Below, piece by piece: positions 1 through 9,798 of a DNA stretch of 64,000 bases. The notes under the pieces were generated by a model, which worked only from the letters and a program-made list of their open reading frames with translations, was not told where the DNA came from and searched no databases. A program made the position numbers and the translations under genes. Every line of letters starts with the position of its first letter. Within the stretch, counting starts at the first letter, position 1. This DNA is from Aeromonas media (lineage in GTDB: Bacteria > Pseudomonadota > Gammaproteobacteria > Enterobacterales > Aeromonadaceae). Location of the stretch: positions 1 through 64,000 of the forward strand of contig NZ_CDBZ01000010.1 in assembly GCF_000819985.1 (NCBI RefSeq), written 5' to 3'.

Positions 1-220
1 TTGCGGCGGGGAGCAGTCACCCACTTTTCTGTCATTTAGTGAAAATCATAGCAAAATCAAAGATTAATCGGTTTCCAATGAGGCTTCTCAAGATTGGGGA
101 GGGCCCATCTTCACACTCCTTATGTCGTGGGATCCTGCATAAAGAAAAGGCGCCTATGGCGCCTTTTGCAAGTTTCGAGCCCCGCAATATTTTTGGGGTA
201 GACGGACTCGTTCTACTCGC
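1..220. other. Intergenic left edge, no gene recognised
   Basis: No convincing coding sequence is visible between the window edge and the end of nadC. A 91-codon open frame here has no ribosome binding site and no recognisable product. The stretch is AT-richer than its surroundings and contains one clear hairpin (145-167). A promoter for a gene to the left of the window could lie here, but I could not identify one. Confidence 0.5.
145..167. terminator. Bidirectional rho-independent terminator after nadC
   Basis: The arms AAAAGGCGCC and GGCGCCTTTT surround a 3-nt loop (TAT). This gives a GC-rich stem with A/T tails on both sides, so it can terminate the nadC transcript and any transcript arriving from the left. 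Confidence 0.8.
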
Positions 221-1087
<867 letters not shown>

Positions 1088-1558
1088 TTATTCCTGCAAG
1101 GGTCTGAGAAGCAACTGCCGCTCTTTTTGAACCAGCTCCAGCCGACCGAGGGCGTTCATGCCAACCAGCACTTCGTCACCGTCTGCCGCCGGGTTAATAA
1201 AGATGGCCAGATCGTACAAGGTCAATGGCCCCATCGCCAGCGTTTCGATAGTACCGTTGCCGACCCGGATCTGACCCGCAGCGGTATTGACCTGGCTGCT
1301 GCCATGGGCGATCAGACCAAGCCGATCGGCAACCTGTTGCGGGATGGTGACGCGGGTGGCCCCCGTGTCCAGCAGCAGTTGCACCGGCTGGTCGTTGATG
1401 GCACCCTCCAGACGATAATGACCGCTGGCATCGGCCTTGAGCAGCAGCTCGCCGCTGGCGGTCACGCTGGGTTTGGCGCTGGAGTAGAAGTAGAGGGTCA
1501 GCAGACCCAGCAGTGAGAGCCAGGCCAGCAGCCAGAGACGGCGTGCCATCGGGTGCAT
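1088..1558 (-). CDS. Membrane-anchored retropepsin-like aspartyl protease
   Basis: The protein of about 156 residues has one N-terminal transmembrane helix (roughly residues 8-26, Leu-rich after an Arg pair). A single-domain clan AA aspartyl protease follows, with the catalytic motif LLLDTGATRVTIP and a C-terminal hydrophobic-Gly motif VLVGMNALGRL. Only one DTG is present, so activity would require a homodimer, as in retropepsins. It is probably exposed to the periplasm. I chose the ATG at 1558, which has GGA six bases upstream; a TTG seven codons further upstream is a weaker start. It sits directly upstream of nadC. The substrate is unknown. Confidence 0.8.
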   Translation of the reverse strand: MHPMARRLWLLAWLSLLGLLTLYFYSSAKPSVTASGELLLKADASGHYRLEGAINDQPVQLLLDTGATRVTIPQQVADRLGLIAHGSSQVNTAAGQIRVGNGTIETLAMGPLTLYDLAIFINPAADGDEVLVGMNALGRLELVQKERQLLLRPLQE

Positions 1559-1691
1559 ATGGGATCCAGTGCCTTGCAAGTGATGGCTCAGCCTAACACA
1601 GCTTTACCCATGGATTCAGAGGCTTGGTTCCGGTTTTTTACTACGGCTAGCACTGTCCATGGCGTCCCTCTCCCCATTGTGAGTCGAGTAG

Positions 1692-2267
1692 ATGATGACT
1701 GAACCCACAACCATTTTTTCCATCGATCGCGCAGGGTGGTGTGAGCAGGCCCGCAAGGTGCCTTCTGCCCATCACAATGAGCGGAGCAGTCCGGACGACA
1801 TCTCTCTGCTGGTGATACATGGCATCAGTCTGCCACCTGGCGAGTTTGGCGGCCCCTGGATCGACGATCTGTTTCTCGGTCGCCTCGATCCCGACGCTCA
1901 TCCTTACTTTGCCGGCATTCATCAGCTGCGGGTCTCTGCCCACTGCCTGATCCGCCGCGATGGTGAACTGGTGCAGTATGTGCCGTTCACTGCGCGAGCC
2001 TGGCATGCGGGGGTATCGAGCTGGGAGGGGCGGGAGGCGTGCAACGACTTCTCCATCGGCATCGAGCTGGAAGGAACCGACGAGCTGCCGTACAGCGATG
2101 TACAATATGAGGTGCTGGTAGGCCTCAGTTGGGCCATTTCCAGCCAGTATCCCGAGGTGACGGCAGCACGCATCGTCGGCCATTGCGACATAGCGCCGGG
2201 TCGCAAGACGGATCCCGGTACCAGTTTCGAATGGCAGCGTTATCGCGGAATGCTCAACTTTGAGTAA
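1692..2267 (+). CDS. ampD: 1,6-anhydro-N-acetylmuramyl-L-alanine amidase AmpD
   Basis: AmpD is a cytoplasmic zinc amidase of peptidoglycan recycling. It cleaves the peptide from anhydro-muropeptides and so lowers the inducer level of AmpR-type beta-lactamase regulation. The 191-residue length is normal. The Zn ligands are visible: His in LLVIHGISLP, His in VGHCDIAPGRKTDPG and the following Asp. The conserved segments RAWHAGVSSW and NDFSIGIELEGTD are also present. Two ATGs are adjacent at the start, and the first was used. It is divergent from the protease-nadC pair; no AmpE gene follows, since pdhR is next. Confidence 0.96.
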   Translation: MMTEPTTIFSIDRAGWCEQARKVPSAHHNERSSPDDISLLVIHGISLPPGEFGGPWIDDLFLGRLDPDAHPYFAGIHQLRVSAHCLIRRDGELVQYVPFTARAWHAGVSSWEGREACNDFSIGIELEGTDELPYSDVQYEVLVGLSWAISSQYPEVTAARIVGHCDIAPGRKTDPGTSFEWQRYRGMLNFE

Positions 2268-2372
2268 AAAATCCAAACATTAGTTTGTATATTTAGAATC
2301 AATGGCTTGCCTTTTTTGGCTGGCCATTTTTCATGCTGTTGGCCAAATGTTATCTGTGAACAAGCTCAATAA

Positions 2373-2389
2373 TATTGGTCAGACCATTT
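2373..2389. promoter_or_regulatory. Possible distal PdhR operator
   Basis: The sequence TATTGGTCAGACCATTT keeps the core TTGGT-N3-ACCA of the established PdhR box (AATTGGT-N3-ACCAATT), with mismatches only in the outer A/T positions. It lies about 140 bp upstream of the perfect box. Confidence 0.5.
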
Positions 2390-2511
2390 TCTATGAGCTA
2401 TATCATGATTCCGCTCTTTTACCCCTAAAGTGGCAAGCTTCCTTCTTGATGCAGATCATATTTTGGGTGGACTTTTTCCAAGCCCTCTGCTAATTTTCGC
2501 CCCAACCATAG

Positions 2512-2528
2512 AATTGGTAATACCAATT
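2512..2528. promoter_or_regulatory. PdhR operator upstream of pdhR
   Basis: The sequence AATTGGTAATACCAATT is a perfect inverted repeat and an exact match to the known PdhR consensus. It lies 15 nt before the pdhR start codon, so the operator overlaps the leader or promoter. This supports autoregulation and pyruvate-responsive control of the downstream operon. Confidence 0.88.
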
Positions 2529-2543
2529 TAACAAAGTAGCCTC

Positions 2544-3308
2544 ATGCCCTATATCAAGATAACTCAGCCCAAGCTGGCCGACGCCATCGTCGCCGAGCTG
2601 GAAAGCATGATTCTGGAAGGCAGCTTGCAGCCGGGGCAGAAGCTGCCCCCCGAGCGGGAACTCGCCATCCAGTTTCAGGTGTCGCGGCCTTCCCTGCGCG
2701 AAGCCATCCAGCGCCTGGAAGCGAGGGGACTCTTGTATCGCCGTCAGGGCGGCGGCACCTATGTGCAGAATGCCTTGAGCAAGGGGATCGCCGATCCCCT
2801 GTTCGAGCTGCTCAGTACCCACCCGGAAGCCCAGTATGACCTGCTGGAGTTTCGTCACGCGCTGGAAGGCATCTGTGCCTACTATGCCGCGCTGCGGGGG
2901 ACTGAGGCCGATTTCGAGCGGATCCGCCTGGCGCAGTCCGCCATCGAAGAGGCAGGTCAGCAGGGGTCGCTGGTGGTCGAGTCGACCGCCGTCACCCAGT
3001 TCTATCTGGCGGTGGCGGAGGCGTCCCACAACGTGGTGCTGCTGCACCTGCTGCGGGCCATGGGCCCCATGCTCGAACAGAACATTTTACGAAATAACGA
3101 GATTTTGAATCGCCGTCCGGGAGTGGTAGCCAAGATCCGTCGCCATCGTGCGAGCCTGATCGAGGCTATCCTGTCGGGGGCTCCGGAGCGGGCCAGGGCT
3201 GCTTGTCATGAGCACCTGGCCTTTATCGAGGACACCTTGTTGGATATGCAGAGGGAAGACAGCCGGATCCAGCGATCCATGCGTCGGATCCGTCAGCAGG
3301 AAAACTAA
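2544..3308 (+). CDS. pdhR: GntR/FadR-family pyruvate dehydrogenase regulator PdhR
   Basis: This 254-residue GntR-family repressor has an N-terminal winged helix ([39 protein letters not shown], about residues 35-75). A C-terminal FadR-type effector domain contains [14 protein letters not shown] and [10 protein letters not shown]. In E. coli PdhR is released from DNA by pyruvate, and the close similarity suggests the same sensor here. It is transcribed toward aceE, 68 bp upstream of it, and its own promoter carries a perfect PdhR box. The Shine-Dalgarno sequence is weak, which fits the very short leader. Confidence 0.95.
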   Translation: MPYIKITQPKLADAIVAELESMILEGSLQPGQKLPPERELAIQFQVSRPSLREAIQRLEARGLLYRRQGGGTYVQNALSKGIADPLFELLSTHPEAQYDLLEFRHALEGICAYYAALRGTEADFERIRLAQSAIEEAGQQGSLVVESTAVTQFYLAVAEASHNVVLLHLLRAMGPMLEQNILRNNEILNRRPGVVAKIRRHRASLIEAILSGAPERARAACHEHLAFIEDTLLDMQREDSRIQRSMRRIRQQEN

Positions 3309-3376
3309 TCCCACAAGGCTTTATTGTCGAATTCTTGCGCATCTTAACCGCCGTGCAATAACAATAGGAACCAGCC

Positions 3377-6037
3377 ATGTCTGATATCCTGAAGAACGAT
3401 GTGGACCCGATAGAAACGCTGGAGTGGCTTGCCTCTCTGGAATCCCTGCTGCGTGAAGAGGGTCCGCAACGCGCTCAGTTCATCCTTGAACAACTGGCCG
3501 AGAAAGCCCGCATCAGCGGTGTGGACGTGGCTGAAAAGGCGAATCGCGACTACATCAACACCATTCCTGCCAGCGACGAACCGGCTTACCCGGGCGACCT
3601 GGAAATGGAACGTCGCATCCGCGCCATCATCCGCTGGAATGCCATGATGATAGTGCTGCGCGCCTCCAAGAAAGACCTGGACCTCGGCGGTCACATGTCT
3701 TCCTTCGCCTCTTCCGCAACCATCTACGAAGTCTGCTACAACCACTTCTTCCGCGCTCGCAGCGAGAAGGACGGTGGCGATCTGGTCTACTTCCAGGGTC
3801 ACATCTCCCCGGGCATCTACGCCCGTGCATTCGCCGAAGGTCGTCTGACCGAAGAGCAGCTGGACAACTTCCGTCAGGAAGTGGACGGCAAGGGCATTCC
3901 TTCCTACCCGCACCCGAAACTGATGCCGGACTTCTGGCAGTTCCCGACCGTTTCCATGGGTCTGGGCCCCATCGCCGCCATCTATCAGGCTCGCTTCCTG
4001 AAGTACCTGACCGACCGTGGTATCAAGGATTGCTCCGAGCAGACCGTGTACGCCTTCCTGGGTGACGGCGAGATGGACGAGCCGGAAGCCAAGGGTGCCC
4101 TGACCGTTGCCGTGCGTGAAAAGCTCGACAACCTGGTGTTCGTGGTCAACTGCAACCTGCAGCGTCTGGACGGTCCTGTTGTCGGCAACGGCAAGGTCAT
4201 CAACGAGCTGGAAGGTCTGTTTGCAGGCGCCGGCTGGGATGTCACCAAGGTCATCTGGGGTCGCAAGTGGGATGAGCTGCTGAAGAAAGACACTTCCGGC
4301 AAGCTGATCCAGCTGATGAACGAGACCGTGGATGGTGACTATCAGACCATGAAGTCCCGTGACGGCGGCTACGTGCGTGAGCACTTCTTCAACCGTTACC
4401 CGGAAACCGCCGCTCTGGTCAAAGACATGACCGACGAGGAGATCTTCGCCCTGAACCGCGGTGGTCACGATCCTCGCAAACTGTTCGCCGCCTTCTCCAA
4501 GGCTGCAGCGACCAAGGGCAAGCCGACCGTCATCCTGGCCAAGACCATCAAGGGTTATGGCATGGGCGAAGCGGCCGAAGGCAAGAACATCGCTCACCAG
4601 GTCAAGAAGATGGATCTGGGCTCGGTGCGTCACCTGCGCGATCGTTTCAGCCTGCCGGTCACCGATGAGCAGCTGGAAAACCTGCCGTACCTGAAGATCG
4701 AAGAGGGTACCGAAGAGCACAAGTACCTGCACGCCCGCCGTGCCGCGCTGAAGGGCTATGTACCGACCCGTCTGCGCGAGAGCACCACCAAGCTGGAAAT
4801 CCCGGCGCTGGATGCCTTCGGCCCGCTGCTGGGCGAGCAGGCGCGCGAGATCTCTACCACCATGGCGTTCGTGCGTTCCCTGAACGTGCTGCTGAAAGAC
4901 AAGTCCATCGGCAAGCGCATCGTGCCGATCCTGGCCGACGAAGCCCGTACCTTCGGTATGGAAGGTCTGTTCCGTCAGATCGGCATCTACAGCCCGCACG
5001 GTCAGCAGTACACCCCGCAAGACCGCGACATCGTCTCCTATTACAAGGAAGACAAGCAGGGTCAGGTTCTGCAAGACGGCATCAACGAGCTGGGCGCCAT
5101 GTCCTCCTGGCTGGCTGCTGCGACCTCTTACAGCACCAACGACTGCCCGATGATCCCGTTCTACATCTACTACTCCATGTTCGGCTTCCAGCGGATCGGC
5201 GACATGGCGTGGGCAGCCGGTGACCAGCAAGCCCGTGGCTTCCTGCTGGGCGCGACCTCCGGTCGTACCACCCTCAACGGTGAAGGTCTGCAGCACGAAG
5301 ATGGTCACAGCCACATCCTGGCTGGCACCATCCCGAACTGCATCTCCTATGACCCGTCCTACGCCTATGAAGTGGCGGTGATCGTACAGGACGGCTTGCG
5401 CCGCATGTACGGTGAGAAGCCGGAGAACGTCTTCTACTACATCACCACCCTCAACGAGAACTATGCCATGCCGGCCATGCCGGAAGGCGCCGAGGAAGGC
5501 ATCCGCAAGGGTATCTACAAGCTGGAATCCGTGGCCGGCAACAAGGCCAAGGTACAGCTGCTGGGTTGTGGCTCCATCCTGGGTCACGTCCGTACCGCCG
5601 CCCAGATCCTGGCGAGCGAATACGGCGTGGGTTCCGACGTGTTCAGCGTCACCTCCTTCAACGAGCTGGCTCGTGATGGTCAGGACGCCGATCGCTGGAA
5701 CATGCTGCACCCGACTGCGGCCGCCCGTGTGCCCTACATCACTTCGGTACTGGGTTCCGAAGCCACTATCGCCGCGACCGACTACATGAAGTCCTTCGCC
5801 GAGCAGGTGCGTGCCTTCGTGCCGACCGAGAACTACCGTGTACTGGGTACCGACGGTTATGGCCGTTCCGACAGCCGTGCCAACCTGCGTCGTCACTTCG
5901 AAGTGAACGAGTTCTACGTCGTCGTTGCTGCCCTGACCGAACTGGCCAAGCGCGGCGAGATCGACAAGCAGGTTGTGGCCGACGCCATCGCTAAATACGG
6001 CATCGATGCCGACAAGGTTAACCCGCTGTACGCGTAA
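3377..6037 (+). CDS. aceE: Pyruvate dehydrogenase E1 component (homodimeric type)
   Basis: This thiamine-diphosphate decarboxylase is the E1 subunit of the pyruvate dehydrogenase complex. It decarboxylates pyruvate and reductively acetylates the lipoyl groups of AceF. The 886-residue length equals the E. coli-type homodimeric E1. The ThDP motif is clear (GDGEMDEPEAKGALTVA then NCN about 30 residues on), as is the active-site histidine region GGHDPRKLFAAF. The start has AGGA at good spacing. Strong codon bias suggests high expression. It is the first enzyme gene of the aceE-aceF-lpdA cluster. Confidence 0.98.
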   Translation: MSDILKNDVDPIETLEWLASLESLLREEGPQRAQFILEQLAEKARISGVDVAEKANRDYINTIPASDEPAYPGDLEMERRIRAIIRWNAMMIVLRASKKDLDLGGHMSSFASSATIYEVCYNHFFRARSEKDGGDLVYFQGHISPGIYARAFAEGRLTEEQLDNFRQEVDGKGIPSYPHPKLMPDFWQFPTVSMGLGPIAAIYQARFLKYLTDRGIKDCSEQTVYAFLGDGEMDEPEAKGALTVAVREKLDNLVFVVNCNLQRLDGPVVGNGKVINELEGLFAGAGWDVTKVIWGRKWDELLKKDTSGKLIQLMNETVDGDYQTMKSRDGGYVREHFFNRYPETAALVKDMTDEEIFALNRGGHDPRKLFAAFSKAAATKGKPTVILAKTIKGYGMGEAAEGKNIAHQVKKMDLGSVRHLRDRFSLPVTDEQLENLPYLKIEEGTEEHKYLHARRAALKGYVPTRLRESTTKLEIPALDAFGPLLGEQAREISTTMAFVRSLNVLLKDKSIGKRIVPILADEARTFGMEGLFRQIGIYSPHGQQYTPQDRDIVSYYKEDKQGQVLQDGINELGAMSSWLAAATSYSTNDCPMIPFYIYYSMFGFQRIGDMAWAAGDQQARGFLLGATSGRTTLNGEGLQHEDGHSHILAGTIPNCISYDPSYAYEVAVIVQDGLRRMYGEKPENVFYYITTLNENYAMPAMPEGAEEGIRKGIYKLESVAGNKAKVQLLGCGSILGHVRTAAQILASEYGVGSDVFSVTSFNELARDGQDADRWNMLHPTAAARVPYITSVLGSEATIAATDYMKSFAEQVRAFVPTENYRVLGTDGYGRSDSRANLRRHFEVNEFYVVVAALTELAKRGEIDKQVVADAIAKYGIDADKVNPLYA

Positions 6038-6202
6038 GAGGATTGAGCGCCCTGTCCGGACTTGCGTACCGGACAGGGCCTTGCCCAGGTTAATGCGACA
6101 TAAGAGTAAGAGGACACACAGGGTCCGGACGGCAACAACGAGCCGGAACCTGCTCTTGCCAAGGTTAACGCGATAAACGTACGCGTAAGAGGATAAAGCA
6201 CA
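6014..6202 (+). repeat. Three degenerate ~73-bp direct repeats between aceE and aceF
   Basis: Units begin near 6014, 6086 and 6161. Each opens with (A)AGGTTAA, continues to a (TACGC)GTAAGAGGA segment, and the first two end in a C-rich hairpin followed by CTTGCC. Unit 1 includes the last codons of aceE, and unit 3 ends in the aceF ribosome binding site and start. The region therefore looks like an expanded copy of the gene-end/ribosome-binding-site segment. Confidence 0.75.
6049..6079 (+). other. Intercistronic hairpin in the aceE-aceF mRNA
   Basis: The arms GCCCTGTCCGG and CCGGACAGGGC form a perfect 11-bp stem with a 9-nt loop. No T-tract follows, so it is unlikely to terminate. It could stabilise the upstream message or set the aceE:aceF ratio. 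A weaker stem with related sequence occurs in the next repeat unit near 6122-6150. Confidence 0.7.
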
Positions 6203-8089
6203 ATGTCCAAACAGATTATGGTGCCGGATATCGGTGCCGATGAAGTGGAAGTGACCGAGATCATGGTCGCCGTGGGTGACAAGGTCGAACTGGACCAGTC
6301 CCTGATCGCCGTGGAAGGTGACAAGGCCTCCATGGAAGTCCCGGCTCCGGCCGCAGGTATCGTCAAAGAGATCCTGATCAAGGTGGGTGACAAGGTTGCC
6401 ACCGGTTCCCAGATCATGATCTTCGAAGCGGAAGGCGCTGCCGCCGCTCCGGCTCAGGCTGCCGCTCCGGTTGCCGCCGCACCGGCTGCCCCTGTTGCTG
6501 CCGCTGCCAAAGACGTGCACGTACCTGACATCGGTGACGACGAAGTCGAAGTGACCGAGATCATGGTTGCTGTGGGCGACATGGTTGAAGCCGACCAGTC
6601 CATCATCGCCGTGGAAGGTGACAAGGCCTCCATGGAAGTCCCGGCGCCGTTCGCGGGCCGCGTGGTCGAGATCAAGGTTGCCGCTGGTGCCAAGGTCTCC
6701 ACCGGTTCCCTGGTGATGGTATTCGAAGTGGCTGGCGCCGCGCCTGCTGCCGTTGCCGCGCCGGTTCAGGCTGCCGCTCCCGTGGCTGCTGCCCCGGTTG
6801 CCGCTGCTGCCAAAGAGGTCAACGTACCTGACATCGGTGGCGATGAAGTGGAAGTCACCGAGATCATGGTGGCCGTGGGTGACAAGGTCGAAGCCGACCA
6901 GTCCCTGATCGCCGTGGAAGGTGACAAGGCCTCCATGGAAGTGCCTGCACCGTTCGCCGGTGTGGTCAAGGAAATCAAGGTCAAGGCCGGTGACAAGGTC
7001 TCCACCGGTTCCCTGATCATGGTGTTCGAAGTCGCTGGTGCTGCTCCAGCCGCCTCCCCGGTTGCTCAGGCTGCTGCCCCCGTTGCCGCCGCCCCTGCCG
7101 CTGCCCCGGTTGCTCAGGCTGCAGCCCCGGCTGCCGCTGCCTCCGATTTCGTGGCCAACGATGCCTATGTTCACGCCTCCCCGGCGGTGCGCCGTCTTGC
7201 TCGTGAATTCGGCGTCAACCTGGCCAAGGTGAAGGCTTCCGGTCGCAAGGGCCGCATTGTCAAAGAAGACGTGCAGGCCTACGTGAAGGATGCGGTCAAG
7301 CGTGCCGAGTCCGCCCCGGCTGCGGGTCAAGGCACTGGCAACGGCATGAGCGTCGTGGCCTGGCCCAAGGTTGATTTCAGCAAGTTCGGCCCGGTCGAAG
7401 AGCTGGAACTGACCCGGATCCAGAAGATCTCCGGTCCTGCCCTGCACCGCAACTGGGCCATGATCCCTCATGTCACCCAGTTTGACGAAGCAGATACCAC
7501 GGATCTGGAAGCGTTCCGCAAAGAGCAGAACATCCTGGCCGAGAAGCAGAAGCTGGACGTGAAGATCACCCCGCTGGTGTTCATCCTGAAGGCGGCCGCC
7601 AAGGCGCTGGAAGCGCACCCGCGCTTCTGCAGCGCTCTGTCCGAAGACGGCAGCAAGCTGATCATGAAGAAGTACATCCACATCGGTGTGGCGGTTGACA
7701 CCCCGGGTGGCCTGGTTGTGCCGGTCGTTCGCGACGTCAACAAGAAGGGCATCCATGAGCTGTCCCGCGATCTGGCCGAGATCTCCAAGAAGGCCCGTGC
7801 CGGCAAGCTGACCGCTGCCGACATGCAGGGCGGTTGCTTCACCATCTCCAGCCTGGGTGGCATCGGCGGTACCAGCTTTACCCCGATCGTCAACGCGCCG
7901 GAAGTGGCCATCCTGGGCGTCTCCAAGTCCGAGATGAAGCCGAAGTGGAACGGCAAGGAGTTTGTGCCTCGCCTGATGCTGCCGCTGGCCCTGAGCTATG
8001 ACCACCGCGTCATCGACGGCGCCGACGGGGCTCGCTTCATCACCACCCTGAGTGGCGTGCTGTCCGACATTCGTCGACTGGTTCTGTAA
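6203..8089 (+). CDS. aceF: Dihydrolipoyl acetyltransferase E2 of pyruvate dehydrogenase
   Basis: The E2 core of the pyruvate dehydrogenase complex transfers acetyl groups from lipoamide to CoA. The 628-residue protein has three tandem lipoyl domains with the lipoylated lysine in GDKASMEVP at about K41, K141 and K242. Ala/Pro-rich swinging linkers separate them. A peripheral subunit-binding domain follows ([15 protein letters not shown], about 320-360), then the catalytic domain ending in the active-site [13 protein letters not shown] (His about 601). The three lipoyl segments are highly similar at the DNA level and could recombine. The ribosome binding site AAGAGGA lies in the third unit of the intercistronic repeat. 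Confidence 0.98.
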   Translation: MSKQIMVPDIGADEVEVTEIMVAVGDKVELDQSLIAVEGDKASMEVPAPAAGIVKEILIKVGDKVATGSQIMIFEAEGAAAAPAQAAAPVAAAPAAPVAAAAKDVHVPDIGDDEVEVTEIMVAVGDMVEADQSIIAVEGDKASMEVPAPFAGRVVEIKVAAGAKVSTGSLVMVFEVAGAAPAAVAAPVQAAAPVAAAPVAAAAKEVNVPDIGGDEVEVTEIMVAVGDKVEADQSLIAVEGDKASMEVPAPFAGVVKEIKVKAGDKVSTGSLIMVFEVAGAAPAASPVAQAAAPVAAAPAAAPVAQAAAPAAAASDFVANDAYVHASPAVRRLAREFGVNLAKVKASGRKGRIVKEDVQAYVKDAVKRAESAPAAGQGTGNGMSVVAWPKVDFSKFGPVEELELTRIQKISGPALHRNWAMIPHVTQFDEADTTDLEAFRKEQNILAEKQKLDVKITPLVFILKAAAKALEAHPRFCSALSEDGSKLIMKKYIHIGVAVDTPGGLVVPVVRDVNKKGIHELSRDLAEISKKARAGKLTAADMQGGCFTISSLGGIGGTSFTPIVNAPEVAILGVSKSEMKPKWNGKEFVPRLMLPLALSYDHRVIDGADGARFITTLSGVLSDIRRLVL

Positions 8090-8100
8090 ATGTAAATGAG

Positions 8101-8126
8101 AGGGCGAGCACAGAGCTCGCCCTTTT
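8101..8126 (+). terminator. Terminator or attenuator hairpin after aceF
   Basis: The arms AGGGCGAG and CTCGCCCT are followed by TTTTC. lpdA begins about 115 bp later and probably has its own promoter, so this hairpin likely separates the aceEF and lpdA transcripts, at least in part. Confidence 0.7.
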
Positions 8127-8242
8127 CACTTCTCATTTCATTAACAAAATTATAAACTTGCCCCGTTTTTTTCACGGCTGCAGCCGCCTTCTTTGGCATA
8201 AGACTGTGCTGTCCGGGGATATAGAACGACAAAGAGGTCATG

Positions 8243-9670
8243 ATGAGTAAAGAGATCAAAACCCAGGTCGTAGTACTGGGTGCTGGCCCTGCCGGTTATT
8301 CCGCTGCTTTCCGCGCTGCCGATTTGGGTCTGGATACCGTTATCGTCGAGCGTTACTCCACCCTGGGTGGCGTCTGCCTGAACGTGGGCTGCATCCCCTC
8401 CAAGGCGCTGCTGCACGTTGCCAAAGTGATCGAAGAAGCCAAGGCGCTGGCCGAGCACGGCATCGTCTTCGGTGCCCCGCAGACCGACATCGACAAGGTG
8501 CGTCTGTGGAAAGAGAAGGTCATCAACCAGCTGACCGGCGGTCTGGCCGGCATGGCCAAGATGCGTAAAGTCCAGGTTGTGAACGGCTTCGGCAAGTTCA
8601 CCGGCCCGAACACCCTCGAAGTGGAAGGTGCCGACGGCAAGACCACAGTGACCTTCGACAACGCCATCATCGCGGCCGGTTCCCGTCCGGTGAAGCTGCC
8701 CTTCATCCCCCACGATGACCCCCGCGTCTGGGATTCAACTGATGCGCTGGAACTGACCACAGTACCGGGCAAGCTGCTGGTTATCGGTGGCGGCATCATC
8801 GGTCTGGAGATGGGTACCGTTTACTCCTCCCTGGGCTCCGAGATCGACGTGGTGGAATTTGCCGATCAGCTGGTACCTGCTGCCGACAAAGACATCGTCA
8901 AGATCTACACCAAGCGCGTTGCCAAGAAATTCAACATCATGCTGGAGACCAAGGTCACCGCAGTTGAAGCCCGTGAGGACGGCCTGTACGTCTCCTACGA
9001 AGGCAAGCACGCCCCGGCCGAGCCGGTTCGCTACGACAACGTGCTGGTCGCGGTCGGTCGTGTGCCGAACGGCAAGCTGATGGACGCCGAGAAAGCCGGT
9101 GTTGCCGTCAACGAGCGCGGTTTCATCGAAGTGGACAAGCAACTGCGTACCAACGTTCCGCACATCCACGCCATCGGTGACATCGTCGGCCAGCCGATGC
9201 TGGCTCACAAGGGTGTGCACGAAGGCCACGTGGCGGCCGAAGTCATCGCCGGCAAGAAGCACTACTTCGACCCGAAAGTGATCCCGTCCATCGCCTACAC
9301 AGAGCCAGAGATGGCCTGGGTCGGTCTGACCGAGAAGGAAGCCAAGCAACAGGGCCTGAACTTCGAAGTCGCTACCTTCCCTTGGGCTGCTTCCGGCCGT
9401 GCCATCGCCTCCGACTGCGCCGACGGCATGACCAAGCTGATCTTCGACAAGGACAGCAACCGCGTCATCGGTGGTGCCATCGTCGGTACCAACGGTGGTG
9501 AGCTGCTGGGCGAGATCGGTCTGGCCATCGAGATGGGTGCCGACGCCGAAGATCTGGCGCTGACCATCCACGCTCACCCGACTCTGCACGAGTCCGTGGG
9601 TCTGGCTGCCGAAGTGTTCGAAGGCTCCATCACCGACCTGCCGAACGCCAAGGCCAAGAAGAAGAAGTAA
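8243..9670 (+). CDS. lpdA: Dihydrolipoamide dehydrogenase E3
   Basis: This FAD-dependent disulfide oxidoreductase reoxidises dihydrolipoamide with NAD+ for the pyruvate and 2-oxoglutarate dehydrogenase complexes. The FAD-binding GAGPAGYSAAF, redox pair GGVCLNVGCIPSK, NAD-binding GGGIIGLEMG, second FAD segment HAIGDIVGQPML and catalytic HAHPTLHESVGLA are all present. The tail ends in a run of lysines (AKAKKKK). Two adjacent ATGs follow AGAGG. I chose the second, which has better spacing and matches the known N-terminus. The protein is about 475 residues. Confidence 0.97.
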   Translation: MSKEIKTQVVVLGAGPAGYSAAFRAADLGLDTVIVERYSTLGGVCLNVGCIPSKALLHVAKVIEEAKALAEHGIVFGAPQTDIDKVRLWKEKVINQLTGGLAGMAKMRKVQVVNGFGKFTGPNTLEVEGADGKTTVTFDNAIIAAGSRPVKLPFIPHDDPRVWDSTDALELTTVPGKLLVIGGGIIGLEMGTVYSSLGSEIDVVEFADQLVPAADKDIVKIYTKRVAKKFNIMLETKVTAVEAREDGLYVSYEGKHAPAEPVRYDNVLVAVGRVPNGKLMDAEKAGVAVNERGFIEVDKQLRTNVPHIHAIGDIVGQPMLAHKGVHEGHVAAEVIAGKKHYFDPKVIPSIAYTEPEMAWVGLTEKEAKQQGLNFEVATFPWAASGRAIASDCADGMTKLIFDKDSNRVIGGAIVGTNGGELLGEIGLAIEMGADAEDLALTIHAHPTLHESVGLAAEVFEGSITDLPNAKAKKKK

Positions 9671-9692
9671 GCCTCTTCTTCTTGCCATGATG

Positions 9693-9720
9693 AAAAGCCG
9701 CTCTCAGGAGCGGCTTTTTT
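9693..9720 (+). terminator. Rho-independent terminator of lpdA
   Basis: AAAAGCCGCTC, a 4-nt loop, then GAGCGGC and a run of T make a classic intrinsic terminator 22 bp after the stop codon. Confidence 0.92.
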
Positions 9721-9798
9721 GTTGCCCGACGATGGATGAGATTTGCTCGAGGCCATTTGCTATGCTGAGGCTTCTGTCATCAACCGCCGGCTCTTCCC

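Larger units (their letters stand above)
2268..2543. other. ampD-pdhR intergenic regulatory region
   Basis: This AT-rich 276-bp region holds two matches to the PdhR operator, described separately. A 63-codon open frame here (2302-2493) overlaps the distal operator, lacks a Shine-Dalgarno sequence and has no family resemblance, so it is treated as noncoding. Confidence 0.6.

Noticed and set aside
2302..2493. A 63-codon frame in the ampD-pdhR gap
   Set aside because: It overlaps a PdhR-like operator, lacks a Shine-Dalgarno sequence and resembles no family.
3344..8005. A 1,553-codon open frame on the minus strand across aceE and aceF
   Set aside because: It mirrors highly expressed genes with strong third-position GC bias, which removes stops on the opposite strand. 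The product is a low-complexity His/Gly/Asp-rich string with no signal or family, and aceE/aceF are certain.
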